DNA from: Sulfurimonas xiamenensis
Lineage (GTDB): Bacteria > Campylobacterota > Campylobacteria > Campylobacterales > Sulfurimonadaceae
NCBI RefSeq assembly: GCF_009258045.1
Contig: NZ_CP041166.1
Location: forward strand, 744,001-808,000
DNA: 64,000 bases
Direction of reading: 5' to 3'
Below the pieces are notes generated by a model. The model did no database searches, was not told where the DNA came from, and worked only from the letters and a program-made list of their open reading frames with translations. The position numbers and the translations under genes are program-made. How positions within the stretch are numbered: the first letter of the stretch is position 1; each line of letters starts with the position of its first letter. Positions 37,703 through 46,588 of the stretch are shown piece by piece.

Positions 37703-37823
37703 TAAAGAGTTAATAATTTTGGCTGATTTGCTATGCTACGCGCCAAGAGATTAGTAAAGGGTGTATTTTGCATTGAAAGAGCATAAATATTAATGCTTTC
37801 ATTGATGATTTGCATTAATTTGT

Positions 37824-37829
37824 TATAAT
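37824..37829 (+). promoter_or_regulatory. -10 box of dsbD
   Basis: TATAAT, 34 bases before the dsbD ATG, in the 160-base divergent region shared with the antiporter gene. Confidence 0.5.
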
Positions 37830-37862
37830 CCTGCCATATTACAAAATCGGAAAAACATAATT

Positions 37863-39644
37863 ATGAAAAAATTTCTTTTACTGCTTGTCTCATCTATTTT
37901 GCTTTTTGGCGCACAGCCTAAATTTTTAATGCCTGAAGAGGCTTTTAAGCCCTCTGCAAAATTAAACGATAAGATGCAGATAGAAGTAACACTGGAGATT
38001 GCAAAAGATATATATCTTTATGAAGATGCCTTAAAATTTGAGATAAAAAATCAAAACGGCATCCGTATAAAAGATATAAAAAAGCCAAAAAGCGTAGAAC
38101 ATCATGGCGATATGGTCTATTTGGAATCTCCGAAATTAATCGTAAGTTTGGAAAAAGAGGCGGAAGTTAGCGGTTTAGTAAGCGTAGAGTTTGCACTTTC
38201 ATATCAGGGGTGCTCGGAGCAGGGACTTTGTTATGAACCCTATACAGAATTTTTTACATTTAAACTAGACAGTTCGAAGCTAGAGAGTGGTAAAACCGCA
38301 GCAAAATTAGATACCAAAATAGAAGAAAAAATTAAAGATAATATTGAAACAAAAAATGAGCTCTCAGAGAGTGATTCAATTGCAGATACGATAAAAAAAG
38401 GGAGTGTTGTATGGATTCTTCTTTCATTTTTAGGTTTTGGACTGCTTTTGGCTCTTACTCCATGTACATTTCCAATGATTCCTATTATTTCAGGAGTAAT
38501 TATCTCTCAAGGAGAGGGAATTACAACTAAAAAAGCATTTATGCTCTCTTTAGTTTATGTTTTAGCCATGGCTGTTGCTTATACAATCGCGGGAGTTTTA
38601 GCAGGGCTCTTTGGTTCAAATCTACAAGCAGCTCTACAAACTCCTTGGGTGATTTACTCATTTTCCGGAATTTTTGTAGCTCTTGCTTTAAGTATGTTTG
38701 GTTTTTATGAGTTGAAGCTTCCTGACTCATTTGTTGCAAAAATAAGTTCAAATCATCATTCGAGTCATAGCGGTTATGCCGGTGTAGCAATTATGGGCTT
38801 TTTATCAGCTCTTATAGTTGGTCCTTGTGTGGCAGCACCGCTTGCAGGTGCTTTGGTTTACATTGGTCAAACAGGTGATGCGCTTCTTGGAGGAGCAGCT
38901 CTTTTTGCTATGAGTATAGGGATGGGGCTTCCTCTTATATTAGTGGGTGTAAGTGCCGGTAAGTTTATGCCTAAGCCCGGTGCATGGATGACAATGGTAA
39001 GCGCTATTTTTGGTGTAATGATGCTCGGTGTTGCTATATGGATGCTTGAGCGTGTTGTAGATAGTTATATCACTATGCTTCTTTATTCAATGCTTGGAAT
39101 CAGCTTTGCTCTGTATTTGGGAGTTTTTGAAAAAGAGGCGCATGTATTTAGAAAAAGTGCAGGTATGATTATATTTATCTACTCAATACTGCTTTTTATC
39201 GGAACACTGGGCGGCTCTCAAAGTATGAAAAAACCACTGGAATTTTTAAAACCATCGGCTTCTTCTATTTCTGCTGTAGAAAAATCTTCGCATTTAAAGT
39301 TTGAAACAGTAACTTCCATTAAAGAACTTGATGCAATACTAAATGCAAACAAAGGCAAAAAAGTCATGCTTGATTTTAGTGCTGAGTGGTGTGCGGTGTG
39401 TAAAGAGCTTGACAAAAAAACTTTTTCAAATGAGGCGGTAAAAGCAAAAATGGGTGAGTTTGTACTTATCCAAGCAGATCTTACAGCAAACAATCAAGAA
39501 CAAAAAGAGTTAAGTAAAAAGTATGGTGTATTTGGTCCGCCGGTTATTCTATTTTTTGATAAAGATTTAAATGTTATAAAATCAAAAACTATAGTAGGAT
39601 TTATAGGCCCTGATGAGTTTTTAAAGCACTTAAATAATATATAG
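37863..39644 (+). CDS. dsbD: Thiol:disulfide interchange protein DsbD
   Basis: Carries electrons from cytoplasmic thioredoxin across the inner membrane to periplasmic thiol proteins. The 593 residues comprise a signal peptide (1-17), the periplasmic alpha domain with Cys117 and Cys123, eight membrane helices with the paired cysteines in LTPCTFPMIP (Cys201) and VGPCVAAPLAG (Cys322), and a C-terminal thioredoxin-fold gamma domain with WCAVC (Cys511, Cys514). All three redox pairs are intact. Likely partners are the DsbC/G-like protein at 6568 and cytochrome c maturation (ccsBA at 57488). It has its own TATAAT promoter. Confidence 0.95.
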   Translation: MKKFLLLLVSSILLFGAQPKFLMPEEAFKPSAKLNDKMQIEVTLEIAKDIYLYEDALKFEIKNQNGIRIKDIKKPKSVEHHGDMVYLESPKLIVSLEKEAEVSGLVSVEFALSYQGCSEQGLCYEPYTEFFTFKLDSSKLESGKTAAKLDTKIEEKIKDNIETKNELSESDSIADTIKKGSVVWILLSFLGFGLLLALTPCTFPMIPIISGVIISQGEGITTKKAFMLSLVYVLAMAVAYTIAGVLAGLFGSNLQAALQTPWVIYSFSGIFVALALSMFGFYELKLPDSFVAKISSNHHSSHSGYAGVAIMGFLSALIVGPCVAAPLAGALVYIGQTGDALLGGAALFAMSIGMGLPLILVGVSAGKFMPKPGAWMTMVSAIFGVMMLGVAIWMLERVVDSYITMLLYSMLGISFALYLGVFEKEAHVFRKSAGMIIFIYSILLFIGTLGGSQSMKKPLEFLKPSASSISAVEKSSHLKFETVTSIKELDAILNANKGKKVMLDFSAEWCAVCKELDKKTFSNEAVKAKMGEFVLIQADLTANNQEQKELSKKYGVFGPPVILFFDKDLNVIKSKTIVGFIGPDEFLKHLNNI

Positions 39645-40037
39645 GCTACATCTGAAAATAAAATGGATATAATTTTAAAAATTTATTTAAAAGGAAGAGT
39701 TTGAAACCACTTTATGACATTGCTAATTTCAGATTGTTAAAATTGTTATATATTTCAAACTCTAAACCTTGTTACTGCAATATTCTTTTTGCCATCAGAA
39801 CAAGAATTTCACTCCTGATAAACCATTTTATCCCAAGATGTCCGTATTATACAACTTACTTCGCATTTAGACGCACAGGCGTACATCCTCCTCTTTAATA
39901 TCCTTTTTTAAAAAACTACCATAATAATTTTCATATCTTCAGATATGAAGCTTTAGTGCCATAGCGGCTAGCGCAGGAGAAAGAAATTACTTTCTTTCTT
40001 TGTTTAAAATAAACAATAATGACACAAGGATATTTTA
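39645..40037. other. 393-base gene-free region between dsbD and metE
   Basis: No convincing coding gene, tRNA or known riboswitch is seen. A 65-codon frame from a TTG at 39701 has no recognisable product. On the minus strand short frames broken by stops could be the remains of a gene, but I cannot identify it. The last 110 bases hold two perfect inverted repeats, listed separately, that probably belong to metE control. Confidence 0.6.
39930..39999 (+). promoter_or_regulatory. Two perfect inverted repeats in the metE leader
   Basis: TTCATATCT and AGATATGAA (39930-39949) form a 20-base dyad with a two-base centre, too tight for an RNA loop and more like an operator. AGAAAGAAA and TTTCTTTCT (39978-39999... 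stem arms 39978-39986 and 39991-39999) form a nine-pair hairpin with a TTAC loop and a T-rich 3' arm. The metE ATG is 38 bases further on. The spacing suggests an operator plus a leader hairpin or attenuator. Confidence 0.45.
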
Positions 40038-42317
40038 ATGTCAAAAAATTACATAGTAGGATTCCCTAGAATAGGGGAGCAAAGAGAGTTAAAGAGAGTT
40101 TTAGAGGAGTTTTGGGCAAAAAAATGCTTATTTGATGATGTCCTAAAAGTGGCACTTGAGCTAAAGAAAAGACACTGGGAGTATCAAAGAGATGCTGGAA
40201 TTGAGTATATAAGCTCTAATGATTTCTCACTTTATGATAATATGCTAGACACTTCTGTTATGCTGGGTGCAATTCCAAAGAGATTTGCTCATCTAAGCGG
40301 CGAAGAGCTTTATTTTACGATGGCAAGAGGCAATGAGAAGTGCGTGGCTATGGAGATGACGAAGTGGTTTAACACAAATTACCACTATATAGTTCCCGAA
40401 CTAAGTCTTGAGGACAACTACTCACTTAATGCTACAAAAATTATAGAGGAGTACAGCGAAGCAAAAAAGCTGGGCATAAAAACTAAGATAAATATCATCG
40501 GTCCTATTACATATCTGGGACTTAGTAAAAGAGTTGACCGTGGCAATGTATATGAACTTTGGAGCAAAATAATTCCGATTTATGAGGAGCTTTTAAAAAC
40601 CATAAGTACTCTTGATGATGAAATAATCGTGCAGATAGATGAGCCGATTTTTGTAAAAGAGTTGGATACAAAAGTTCTTAATCTTATAAAACCGACTTAC
40701 GATAGACTAGGAAGAGTTTCGCCAAATATAAAAATTGCGGTTGTGACATATTTTGAACACTCAAACGAGGCGACAAAGATTTTAGTTCATACGCCAATCT
40801 GGGCATTGGGATTGGACTTTTTACATGGAGATGAAAATCTAAAATCTTTAGAACTTATTGCTTCTAGCGGCAAAAAATTAATTGCCGGAGTGGTTGATGG
40901 CAGAAATATATGGAGATGCGATATCGTAAAAACGCTCACACTTTTAGAAGATATTGCAAAAGTTGTAGAAAAAGAGAATATCTTGCTTGGTTCGTCATGC
41001 TCGCTTCTTCACACTCCTTTTACTCTAAAATATGAAGAAAAAATGAGTAGCGAGATAAAAGAGTGGTTAAGTTTTGCACTTGAAAAGTTGAATGAAATTT
41101 CGCTTCTCTCAAAACTCTTTTTTGATGCAGAGAGTAGTTTGGATGAGAGAGAAAAAGAGGCATTTCAAAGTAATACTGAGGCAAATAAAAAGAGAAAAAA
41201 TTCGCCTCTTATCCATGATAAAGCTGTGCAAGAGAGAGTAAAAAACCATAAAAAACTCCAAAGAGAAGGTGAAGCGAAAGATAGACTAAAACTCCAAAGA
41301 GAGATTTTAGGATACAAAGATTTGGTAACGACAACCATAGGTTCGTTTCCGCAAACTCCGGAGCTGCGAAGTGCAAGAAGTGACTTTAAAAATGCTCTTA
41401 TTTCAAAAGAGCGTTATGAAGAAGAGATAAAAAAGTACATAGATGAGTGTGTGGCATTTCAAGAGGAGTGCGGTTTAGAAGTTTTAGTCCACGGCGAGCC
41501 TGAGAGAAATGATATGGTCGAGTATTTTGGAGAACAGCTTAGCGGGTATGGATTCAGCCAAAACGGATGGGTGCAGAGTTACGGAAGCAGATGTGTAAAA
41601 CCGCCGTTTATCTATGGAGATATAAGCAGACCTCGCCCTATGACGATTGATTGGATAACTTATGCACAAAGCAGAACAAACCGCATCATGAAAGGGATGT
41701 TAACTGGTCCCGTGACCATACTAAACTGGTCGTTTGTAAGAGACGATATGCCAAGAGGAGAGGTTTCAAAACAGATAGCGGTGGCACTAAGCGATGAGAT
41801 AGACGACTTGCAAAATGCGGGTATCAAAATCATACAGGTTGATGAAGCGGCATTTAAAGAGGGTTATCCGCTAAGAAGTGCGAAGATAAAAGTGTATGAA
41901 GCGTGGGCGACGAGAGACTTCAAAATCGCCGTTAGCAGTGCAAAAAAAGAGACGCAAATTCACACCCACATGTGCTATAGCGAGTTTAACGACATTATAG
42001 ACACCATAGAAGATATGGATGCGGATGTTATCTCTATAGAGACGGCTAGAAGCGGTAACGAACTGCTGAAAATCTTTAAAAAAGTGGGCTACACAAAAGA
42101 GGTAGGACCGGGAGTTTACGATATCCATAGCCCAAGAATCCCGAGCGTTGAGGAAATAGTAAAACAGATAGAGCTTCTGCTTGAAGTTCTGCCAAAAGAG
42201 CAACTCTGGATAAACCCAGATTGCGGACTTAAAACCAGAAAATGGGAGGAGGTAAAACCAAGCCTTCAAAATATGGTTGAAGCGGTTAGGATTGTAAGAG
42301 AAAAACTAAAGAGTTAA
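40038..42317 (+). CDS. metE: Cobalamin-independent methionine synthase
   Basis: Transfers the methyl group of 5-methyltetrahydrofolate-triglutamate to homocysteine without B12. The 759-residue enzyme has two barrels. The N-terminal one begins IVGFPRIGEQRELKR. The catalytic one starts at TTTIGSFPQTPELR and contains EVLVHGEPERNDMVEYFGE. Zinc ligands are His644 and Cys646 in HTHMCYSEF and Cys729 in NPDCGLKTR. A lysine- and arginine-rich linker (about 385-425) joins the halves. GGATATTTT precedes the ATG. It is a single-gene unit behind a structured leader. Confidence 0.96.
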   Translation: MSKNYIVGFPRIGEQRELKRVLEEFWAKKCLFDDVLKVALELKKRHWEYQRDAGIEYISSNDFSLYDNMLDTSVMLGAIPKRFAHLSGEELYFTMARGNEKCVAMEMTKWFNTNYHYIVPELSLEDNYSLNATKIIEEYSEAKKLGIKTKINIIGPITYLGLSKRVDRGNVYELWSKIIPIYEELLKTISTLDDEIIVQIDEPIFVKELDTKVLNLIKPTYDRLGRVSPNIKIAVVTYFEHSNEATKILVHTPIWALGLDFLHGDENLKSLELIASSGKKLIAGVVDGRNIWRCDIVKTLTLLEDIAKVVEKENILLGSSCSLLHTPFTLKYEEKMSSEIKEWLSFALEKLNEISLLSKLFFDAESSLDEREKEAFQSNTEANKKRKNSPLIHDKAVQERVKNHKKLQREGEAKDRLKLQREILGYKDLVTTTIGSFPQTPELRSARSDFKNALISKERYEEEIKKYIDECVAFQEECGLEVLVHGEPERNDMVEYFGEQLSGYGFSQNGWVQSYGSRCVKPPFIYGDISRPRPMTIDWITYAQSRTNRIMKGMLTGPVTILNWSFVRDDMPRGEVSKQIAVALSDEIDDLQNAGIKIIQVDEAAFKEGYPLRSAKIKVYEAWATRDFKIAVSSAKKETQIHTHMCYSEFNDIIDTIEDMDADVISIETARSGNELLKIFKKVGYTKEVGPGVYDIHSPRIPSVEEIVKQIELLLEVLPKEQLWINPDCGLKTRKWEEVKPSLQNMVEAVRIVREKLKS

Positions 42318-42325
42318 ACGAAAAC

Positions 42326-42353
42326 ATGGCATGTAATTATTTTTACATGTCAT
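42326..42353. terminator. Hairpin between metE and the convergent LpxA-like gene
   Basis: ATGGCATGTAA (42326-42336) pairs with TTACATGTCAT (42343-42353), 11 pairs with one G-T, around a six-base loop. An A run follows on the plus strand and T-rich sequence on the minus strand. It lies between two convergent stops (42317 and 42364) and probably terminates both transcripts. Confidence 0.7.
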
Positions 42354-42363
42354 AAAAAAAATG

Positions 42364-43113
42364 CTAAAGATTGCTAGAAGCCACAAATGATGCCAGTTTT
42401 TGTATGAATTCGTTAGGGTTGGTGTCTGCTATCTCTTGAGCTAAAATTTTATTCGCACCGTCACCGAGTATCTTTTTGAAAACTGCTTTAATCTCTTCAA
42501 TATCGCTTTTATTCTCAAGCCTTCTTCTAAGACCGATAACATTTAAGCCTTTTATGGTTGCTTTGTTGCCTTCAACAAGCATAAAAGGAGGGATATCTGA
42601 GTTTACAACGGATGCTCCGCCAATCATAACCCCTGTTCCTATGGTGTTATTTGCCTCAACGACACTAAATCCGCCAAGTATAACTCTCTCCTCACACTTT
42701 ACATTCTCATAAAGTTTTACAGCATTTGTAACAATACAAAAATCACCCAGTTCAACGCCGCTAAGAAGCTGCACATACCCCATAAGAAAGTTGTTTGCAC
42801 CGATGATGACCTTTTTGCAGCTTCTATCTTCACTCTCTTGTGCACCTATTTGTGTAAACTCTCTTATATGTGTTTTCTCACCGATATGTATCTCTGAATT
42901 TTTATGTCCTATTACTGCAAAACTGAATATTTTAACATTTGGCTCAACTGTTAGTTTGCCTTTTAGTATGACATTTGACTCAAGTCTGCATCCCGGTTTT
43001 AGTTCAACATCTCTGCCGATAAAACAAAACGGACCTACTATAACATCAGAAGCTATTTTTGCACCATCTTCTATAATGGTTGATTTGTGAATATTTGCTC
43101 TATCTCTTGACAC
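42364..43113 (-). CDS. LpxA-family left-handed beta-helix acyltransferase, catalytic histidines missing
   Basis: A 249-residue protein built of hexapeptide repeats (about 8-175) with a helical C-terminus. The GNKATIKGLNVIGLRRR segment (182-198) is the LpxA signature that contacts the UDP sugar. Aligned by eye to E. coli LpxA, the catalytic His125 position is Ser118, and His122, His144 and His160 are Gln115, Asn137 and Glu153. So it is unlikely to be the standard O-acyltransferase. It is the last gene of a set with lpxB and GnnA/GnnB-like enzymes, which points to acylation or acetylation of a 3-amino sugar nucleotide. Its TAATG start couples it to the dehydrogenase. A WbpD/QdtC-like N-acetyltransferase role is an alternative. 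Confidence 0.8.
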   Translation of the reverse strand: MSRDRANIHKSTIIEDGAKIASDVIVGPFCFIGRDVELKPGCRLESNVILKGKLTVEPNVKIFSFAVIGHKNSEIHIGEKTHIREFTQIGAQESEDRSCKKVIIGANNFLMGYVQLLSGVELGDFCIVTNAVKLYENVKCEERVILGGFSVVEANNTIGTGVMIGGASVVNSDIPPFMLVEGNKATIKGLNVIGLRRRLENKSDIEEIKAVFKKILGDGANKILAQEIADTNPNEFIQKLASFVASSNL

Positions 43114-44021
43114 TATTTGCTCGCAATTTCTAGTGTGATTATGCTGTCATTTACAGTTGCCAATGAGCCTCTATCACCGGTTTGCAAGTAGTTTATAAAT
43201 GCTTCGAGTTCATCATATAGTGCATTGCTTCTGTTTACAAAGCAGTTTTTTGTTATGTGTGAATTTGGGTTGATATTTATACGCTCTTTTAGAGTTTGAG
43301 AGATAAGATCCGCTTCAAAATATTTTATTTTGCTGTGTTCATCTACTCTGCATGCCACTGCAATACTTCTTTTTCTGTATGGTGTAAGCCAGTTTGTAGA
43401 GATATCACCGATAATCTGGCCCTCAAGCTCAAATGCAAGAATGGCGTTGTCTTCATGCGTTTTATGAATTTTTTGAGATTTAAAAACTGCGCTGTTTATA
43501 ATATCTTTTTTTGTGATAAATCGAATGAGATCGCTATCATGAACCGAAAGATCAGTTAAAATTCCAACATCTGCAATACGCTCCGGAAAAGCTCCGCTTC
43601 TTGTAATGGAGATGGAGAGTATCTCATGATCTTTTATCTCATGCATAAGAGATTTTACAACCGGATTGTATCTCTCTATATGTCCTACACAGCTTTTGAT
43701 GCCGTTTGTTTCTATTGCACTAAGTATCTCTTTCGCATCTTCAACACTTGAAGCAGCAGGCTTTTCTATGAAAATGTCTACTTTGCGCGCAGCACATTTA
43801 AGTGCTGCATCCTTATGCAAAAATGTCGGAGTTACTATGATAACAGCATGAGGATTGCACTCTTGAAGCATTGTATCAAAGTCTGTAAAAAAAGGTTCTG
43901 TAAAATTTTCATTTTTTACAACATCACAAAGTCCTACAATTTTTACACCGCTTATCTTTTTAAGAGTGTTGTAGTGATTTTTTCCCATGGCACCGAGGCC
44001 GACAATAGCAATTCTTTTCAA
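43113..44021 (-). CDS. gnnA: Gfo/Idh/MocA sugar-nucleotide 3-dehydrogenase (GnnA-like)
   Basis: A 302-residue NAD-dependent oxidoreductase. The Rossmann motif [10 protein letters not shown] is at residues 8-17, the substrate-domain lysine motif FIEKPAAS near 90, and [12 protein letters not shown] supplies the usual histidine. In the neighbouring context the predicted reaction is oxidation of UDP-GlcNAc at C3, followed by transamination by the adjacent DegT-family enzyme, giving UDP-GlcNAc3N. That pathway (GnnA/GnnB) is established in Acidithiobacillus and Campylobacter. The sequence alone would equally fit WlbA/WbpB-type enzymes. Three bases separate it from the aminotransferase stop. Confidence 0.8.
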   Translation of the reverse strand: MKRIAIVGLGAMGKNHYNTLKKISGVKIVGLCDVVKNENFTEPFFTDFDTMLQECNPHAVIIVTPTFLHKDAALKCAARKVDIFIEKPAASSVEDAKEILSAIETNGIKSCVGHIERYNPVVKSLMHEIKDHEILSISITRSGAFPERIADVGILTDLSVHDSDLIRFITKKDIINSAVFKSQKIHKTHEDNAILAFELEGQIIGDISTNWLTPYRKRSIAVACRVDEHSKIKYFEADLISQTLKERININPNSHITKNCFVNRSNALYDELEAFINYLQTGDRGSLATVNDSIITLEIASK

Positions 44022-44024
44022 AAA

Positions 44025-45116
44025 TTAACCTTTAATAGCTTGTACTACAAAATCCTGCTCAGCTTCACTTAAATAAGCACTCATAGGCAGTGACATTATC
44101 TGTTTTGATACAAGTTCGCTTATAGGAAAATCCCCCTCTTTGTAGTCGAGATATTTAAAAGCCTCCTGCATATGAAGAGGAACAGGATAGTGAACGGCAG
44201 TTGGAATCTCTTTTTTATTCAGTTTTTCAATCATTGCTTCTCTATCTTTAACTCTTATTGAGTATTGAGCATATACGCTTGTTGCATTTGGTGCAATTTT
44301 TGGAGTGATTACATCACTATCTTCAAGTAAATCACTATATCTGCTCCCTATTTCATCTCTGAGTCGCACCTCTTTGTCAAAATGTTTTAGCTTAACATTT
44401 AAAACTGCAGCCTGAATAGCATCTAAGCGGCCGTTTATACCGATATATTTATGCTTGTATCTTTCATTTTGTCCGTGATTGAGAAGCATTCTCATTTTTT
44501 CTGCAAGTGCATCATCGTTTGTAAATATTGCTCCGCCGTCCCCATAAGCGCCAAGCGGTTTAGAAGGAAAAAAACTTGTGCATCCTATAGTTGAAAGATT
44601 GCATGATTTTTTATTATTATAGGTGGCACCGAAGCTTTGGCATGCGTCTTCTATAACAGAGAGATTATGTTTTTTTGCTATATCATTTATAGCTTCCATA
44701 TCGGCGCACTGTCCGTAGAGTGAAACCGGCATAATAGCCTTTGTTCTTTCTGTAATAGCATCTTCTATTTTAGAGGGATCAATATTGTAGCTCTCTTCAT
44801 CAATATCTACAAAAACAGGTTTTGCACCTAAAAGTGCAATAACTTCGGCAGTTGAAATAAAAGTAAAAGGGGAAGTTATTACTTCATCTCCTGCACTGAT
44901 ATCAAGTGCCATAAGTGACAATAAAAGTGCATCAGTCCCGCTGCTGCATCCTATGGCATGTTTTGAACCTGTATATGCAGCAAGATTTTTCTCAAATAAA
45001 TTTAGTTTTTCTCCGCCAATAAATTGTGCTAAAGACATAACCTCTAACACTTCACTGTCTATCTCTTTTTTATACTCTTTGTATTGAGCTTGTAGATCTA
45101 TAAAATTAATTTTCAT
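44025..45116 (-). CDS. gnnB: DegT/DnrJ/EryC1/StrS aminotransferase (GnnB-like)
   Basis: A 363-residue PLP enzyme of the sugar-nucleotide aminotransferase family. IGCSSGTDALLLSL binds the phosphate, VIEDACQSFGA supplies the pyridine-nitrogen aspartate, and Lys186 in SFFPSKPLGAYGDGG is the Schiff-base lysine. With the GnnA-like dehydrogenase it should place an amino group on C3 of UDP-GlcNAc. It overlaps lpxB by 11 bases, an unusually direct link to lipid A assembly. An O-antigen or glycan role (WbpE type) cannot be excluded. Confidence 0.85.
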   Translation of the reverse strand: MKINFIDLQAQYKEYKKEIDSEVLEVMSLAQFIGGEKLNLFEKNLAAYTGSKHAIGCSSGTDALLLSLMALDISAGDEVITSPFTFISTAEVIALLGAKPVFVDIDEESYNIDPSKIEDAITERTKAIMPVSLYGQCADMEAINDIAKKHNLSVIEDACQSFGATYNNKKSCNLSTIGCTSFFPSKPLGAYGDGGAIFTNDDALAEKMRMLLNHGQNERYKHKYIGINGRLDAIQAAVLNVKLKHFDKEVRLRDEIGSRYSDLLEDSDVITPKIAPNATSVYAQYSIRVKDREAMIEKLNKKEIPTAVHYPVPLHMQEAFKYLDYKEGDFPISELVSKQIMSLPMSAYLSEAEQDFVVQAIKG

Positions 45117-46161
45117 GCGTATCCTCTATAATTTTTGCTACTGTTTTAGAACTGCCGTGCTTCAAATAGGCCCTTAATGTTTTTGAATCACTTAAAAATC
45201 TGCTTCTGTCATATTCGCGATATGCTTTTATAAGATTCTCAACCGTTACATTATCTTGAATAAATTCAGGATGCAACGCTCTGTTTTGAAATTTGCTAAA
45301 CATAATATTTCCAAGCCCTATATACTCAAGCTTTACAAGTTTGCTTGCTATAAAGTAGTCTAAAGGTTTGGCAATATAGCTTAGTACAAACGGTATCCCT
45401 ATAAGAGATGCTTCCAAAGTAGCCGTTCCGCTGCAAATAAAAGCAAAATCTGCATCTATAAGTGTTTTGTGTGCATCATGAGCTATTTTAAAACCTGAAA
45501 GGTTACCATAAAGTTCTTTTATATCTTCTTTGCAGAAGTGTTCTGGTATTACAATTGTTGATTCAACATTAAGCTTTTTTTGCACCTCTGCAAATATGGG
45601 CATAAGCTTTTTTATCTCACCTTTTCTGCTTCCTGGCATAAAGGCAATATGTTTTACTTCACTGTTTATTTTTTCTTTAAACTCTTTGATTTGGTCAAGA
45701 AGAGGATGCCCCACATAAGTAATAGGTGCATTTTTAGAGTAGTACTCTTTTTCAAAAGGCAAAATAGAAGCTAAATGGTCTATAGTTTTTTCTAAAATAG
45801 GTATGCGTTTTTTCTTCCATGCCCATGCTTGAGGCAAAATATAGTAAATTATCTCTTTATGAGGATATTTTTTTTTGATTTTTTTAGCAAGCGGCAGGTT
45901 AAAACCTGATGAATCGATAAGAAGAACCTTATCAACATCTTTTGCCAAATCTAATATTTGATTGTTTAATTTAAAAAAAAATCTTAGCTTTTTTATTACA
46001 TCTACAAACCCCATTATGGCAAGACTTCTTAAGTCTATTATGCTCTCTCCCAGCTCTTTGTCAAAGATACCGACAAACTCCACATTAGGGCTTAACTCCT
46101 TTTTTAAAGATTTAAGATGTACATTTGCTGAATGCTCAAGTGCCGATACTAATATTTTCAT
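45106..46161 (-). CDS. lpxB: Lipid-A-disaccharide synthase
   Basis: Joins 2,3-diacyl-GlcN-1-phosphate (lipid X) with its UDP form to make the lipid A disaccharide at the inner membrane. The 351-residue protein has the LIDSSGFNLPLAK segment, YYILPQAWAWKKKRI, the FMPGSRKGEIKKLMP loop and the C-terminal FICSGTATLEASLIGIPFVLSY signature of the family. The N-terminal ALEHSAN replaces the GEASGD of enterobacteria, as in Campylobacter LpxB. It overlaps the cytochrome gene upstream by four bases and gnnB downstream by 11. Confidence 0.95.
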   Translation of the reverse strand: MKILVSALEHSANVHLKSLKKELSPNVEFVGIFDKELGESIIDLRSLAIMGFVDVIKKLRFFFKLNNQILDLAKDVDKVLLIDSSGFNLPLAKKIKKKYPHKEIIYYILPQAWAWKKKRIPILEKTIDHLASILPFEKEYYSKNAPITYVGHPLLDQIKEFKEKINSEVKHIAFMPGSRKGEIKKLMPIFAEVQKKLNVESTIVIPEHFCKEDIKELYGNLSGFKIAHDAHKTLIDADFAFICSGTATLEASLIGIPFVLSYIAKPLDYFIASKLVKLEYIGLGNIMFSKFQNRALHPEFIQDNVTVENLIKAYREYDRSRFLSDSKTLRAYLKHGSSKTVAKIIEDTHEN

Positions 46162-46520
46162 GAACCGCCGTCCCCATGTATTTGATAACTGTCATCATAT
46201 TTTTCACTACTCTCCTGTGCAACAAATTCATTGATATAAGTTGCCAAATTTTCTATATCATCATCACTTAAATCTACTGCAAAAGGTATCATCATCTCTT
46301 GTTGTTGATTGTCAGAGATTTTTGAGCGAAATTGTTTCAATTTGTATATCATATAACCTTTTGCACGGTTTGCAAGATATGGATATTTATGCACACCCTC
46401 AAGTTTTGTTCCGTGACAGCTGTAACAACCCTTTTGCATATAGAGAATTTTTCCCGATTCATAAGCCGTTTTAGCATGTGAAAAGGAGAAGAACAATAAA
46501 AACAAAAAAATAAAACGCAA
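46158..46520 (-). CDS. Periplasmic monoheme cytochrome c
   Basis: A 120-residue class I cytochrome c. A signal peptide (1-16, ending SHA) is followed by the heme motif CYSCH (32-36), HKYPYLANRAKGYMIYKLKQF typical of small cytochromes c553-like, the methionine region QEMMIPFA and the closing helix LSDDDIENLATYINEF. It should carry electrons in the periplasm. Its last four bases overlap lpxB, so it opens the lipid A cluster transcript; the functional link is unclear and may be only positional. Confidence 0.9.
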   Translation of the reverse strand: MRFIFLFLLFFSFSHAKTAYESGKILYMQKGCYSCHGTKLEGVHKYPYLANRAKGYMIYKLKQFRSKISDNQQQEMMIPFAVDLSDDDIENLATYINEFVAQESSEKYDDSYQIHGDGGS

Positions 46521-46588
46521 CTCTAAGCCTTTGTTGTTTATAATTTTAACATTATATCAAATCTGTTTTTTAAAAGAGGGTCGTATCA

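Noticed and set aside
39701-39898. 65-codon plus-strand frame with a TTG start between dsbD and metE
   Set aside because: A GGAAGAG lies upstream, but the product has no recognisable pattern, codon use is poor, and the region also has broken frames on the other strand.
39900-40037. SAM or cobalamin riboswitch before metE
   Set aside because: No SAM-I/II or B12-box core sequences or the expected multi-stem layout were found; only simple inverted repeats.
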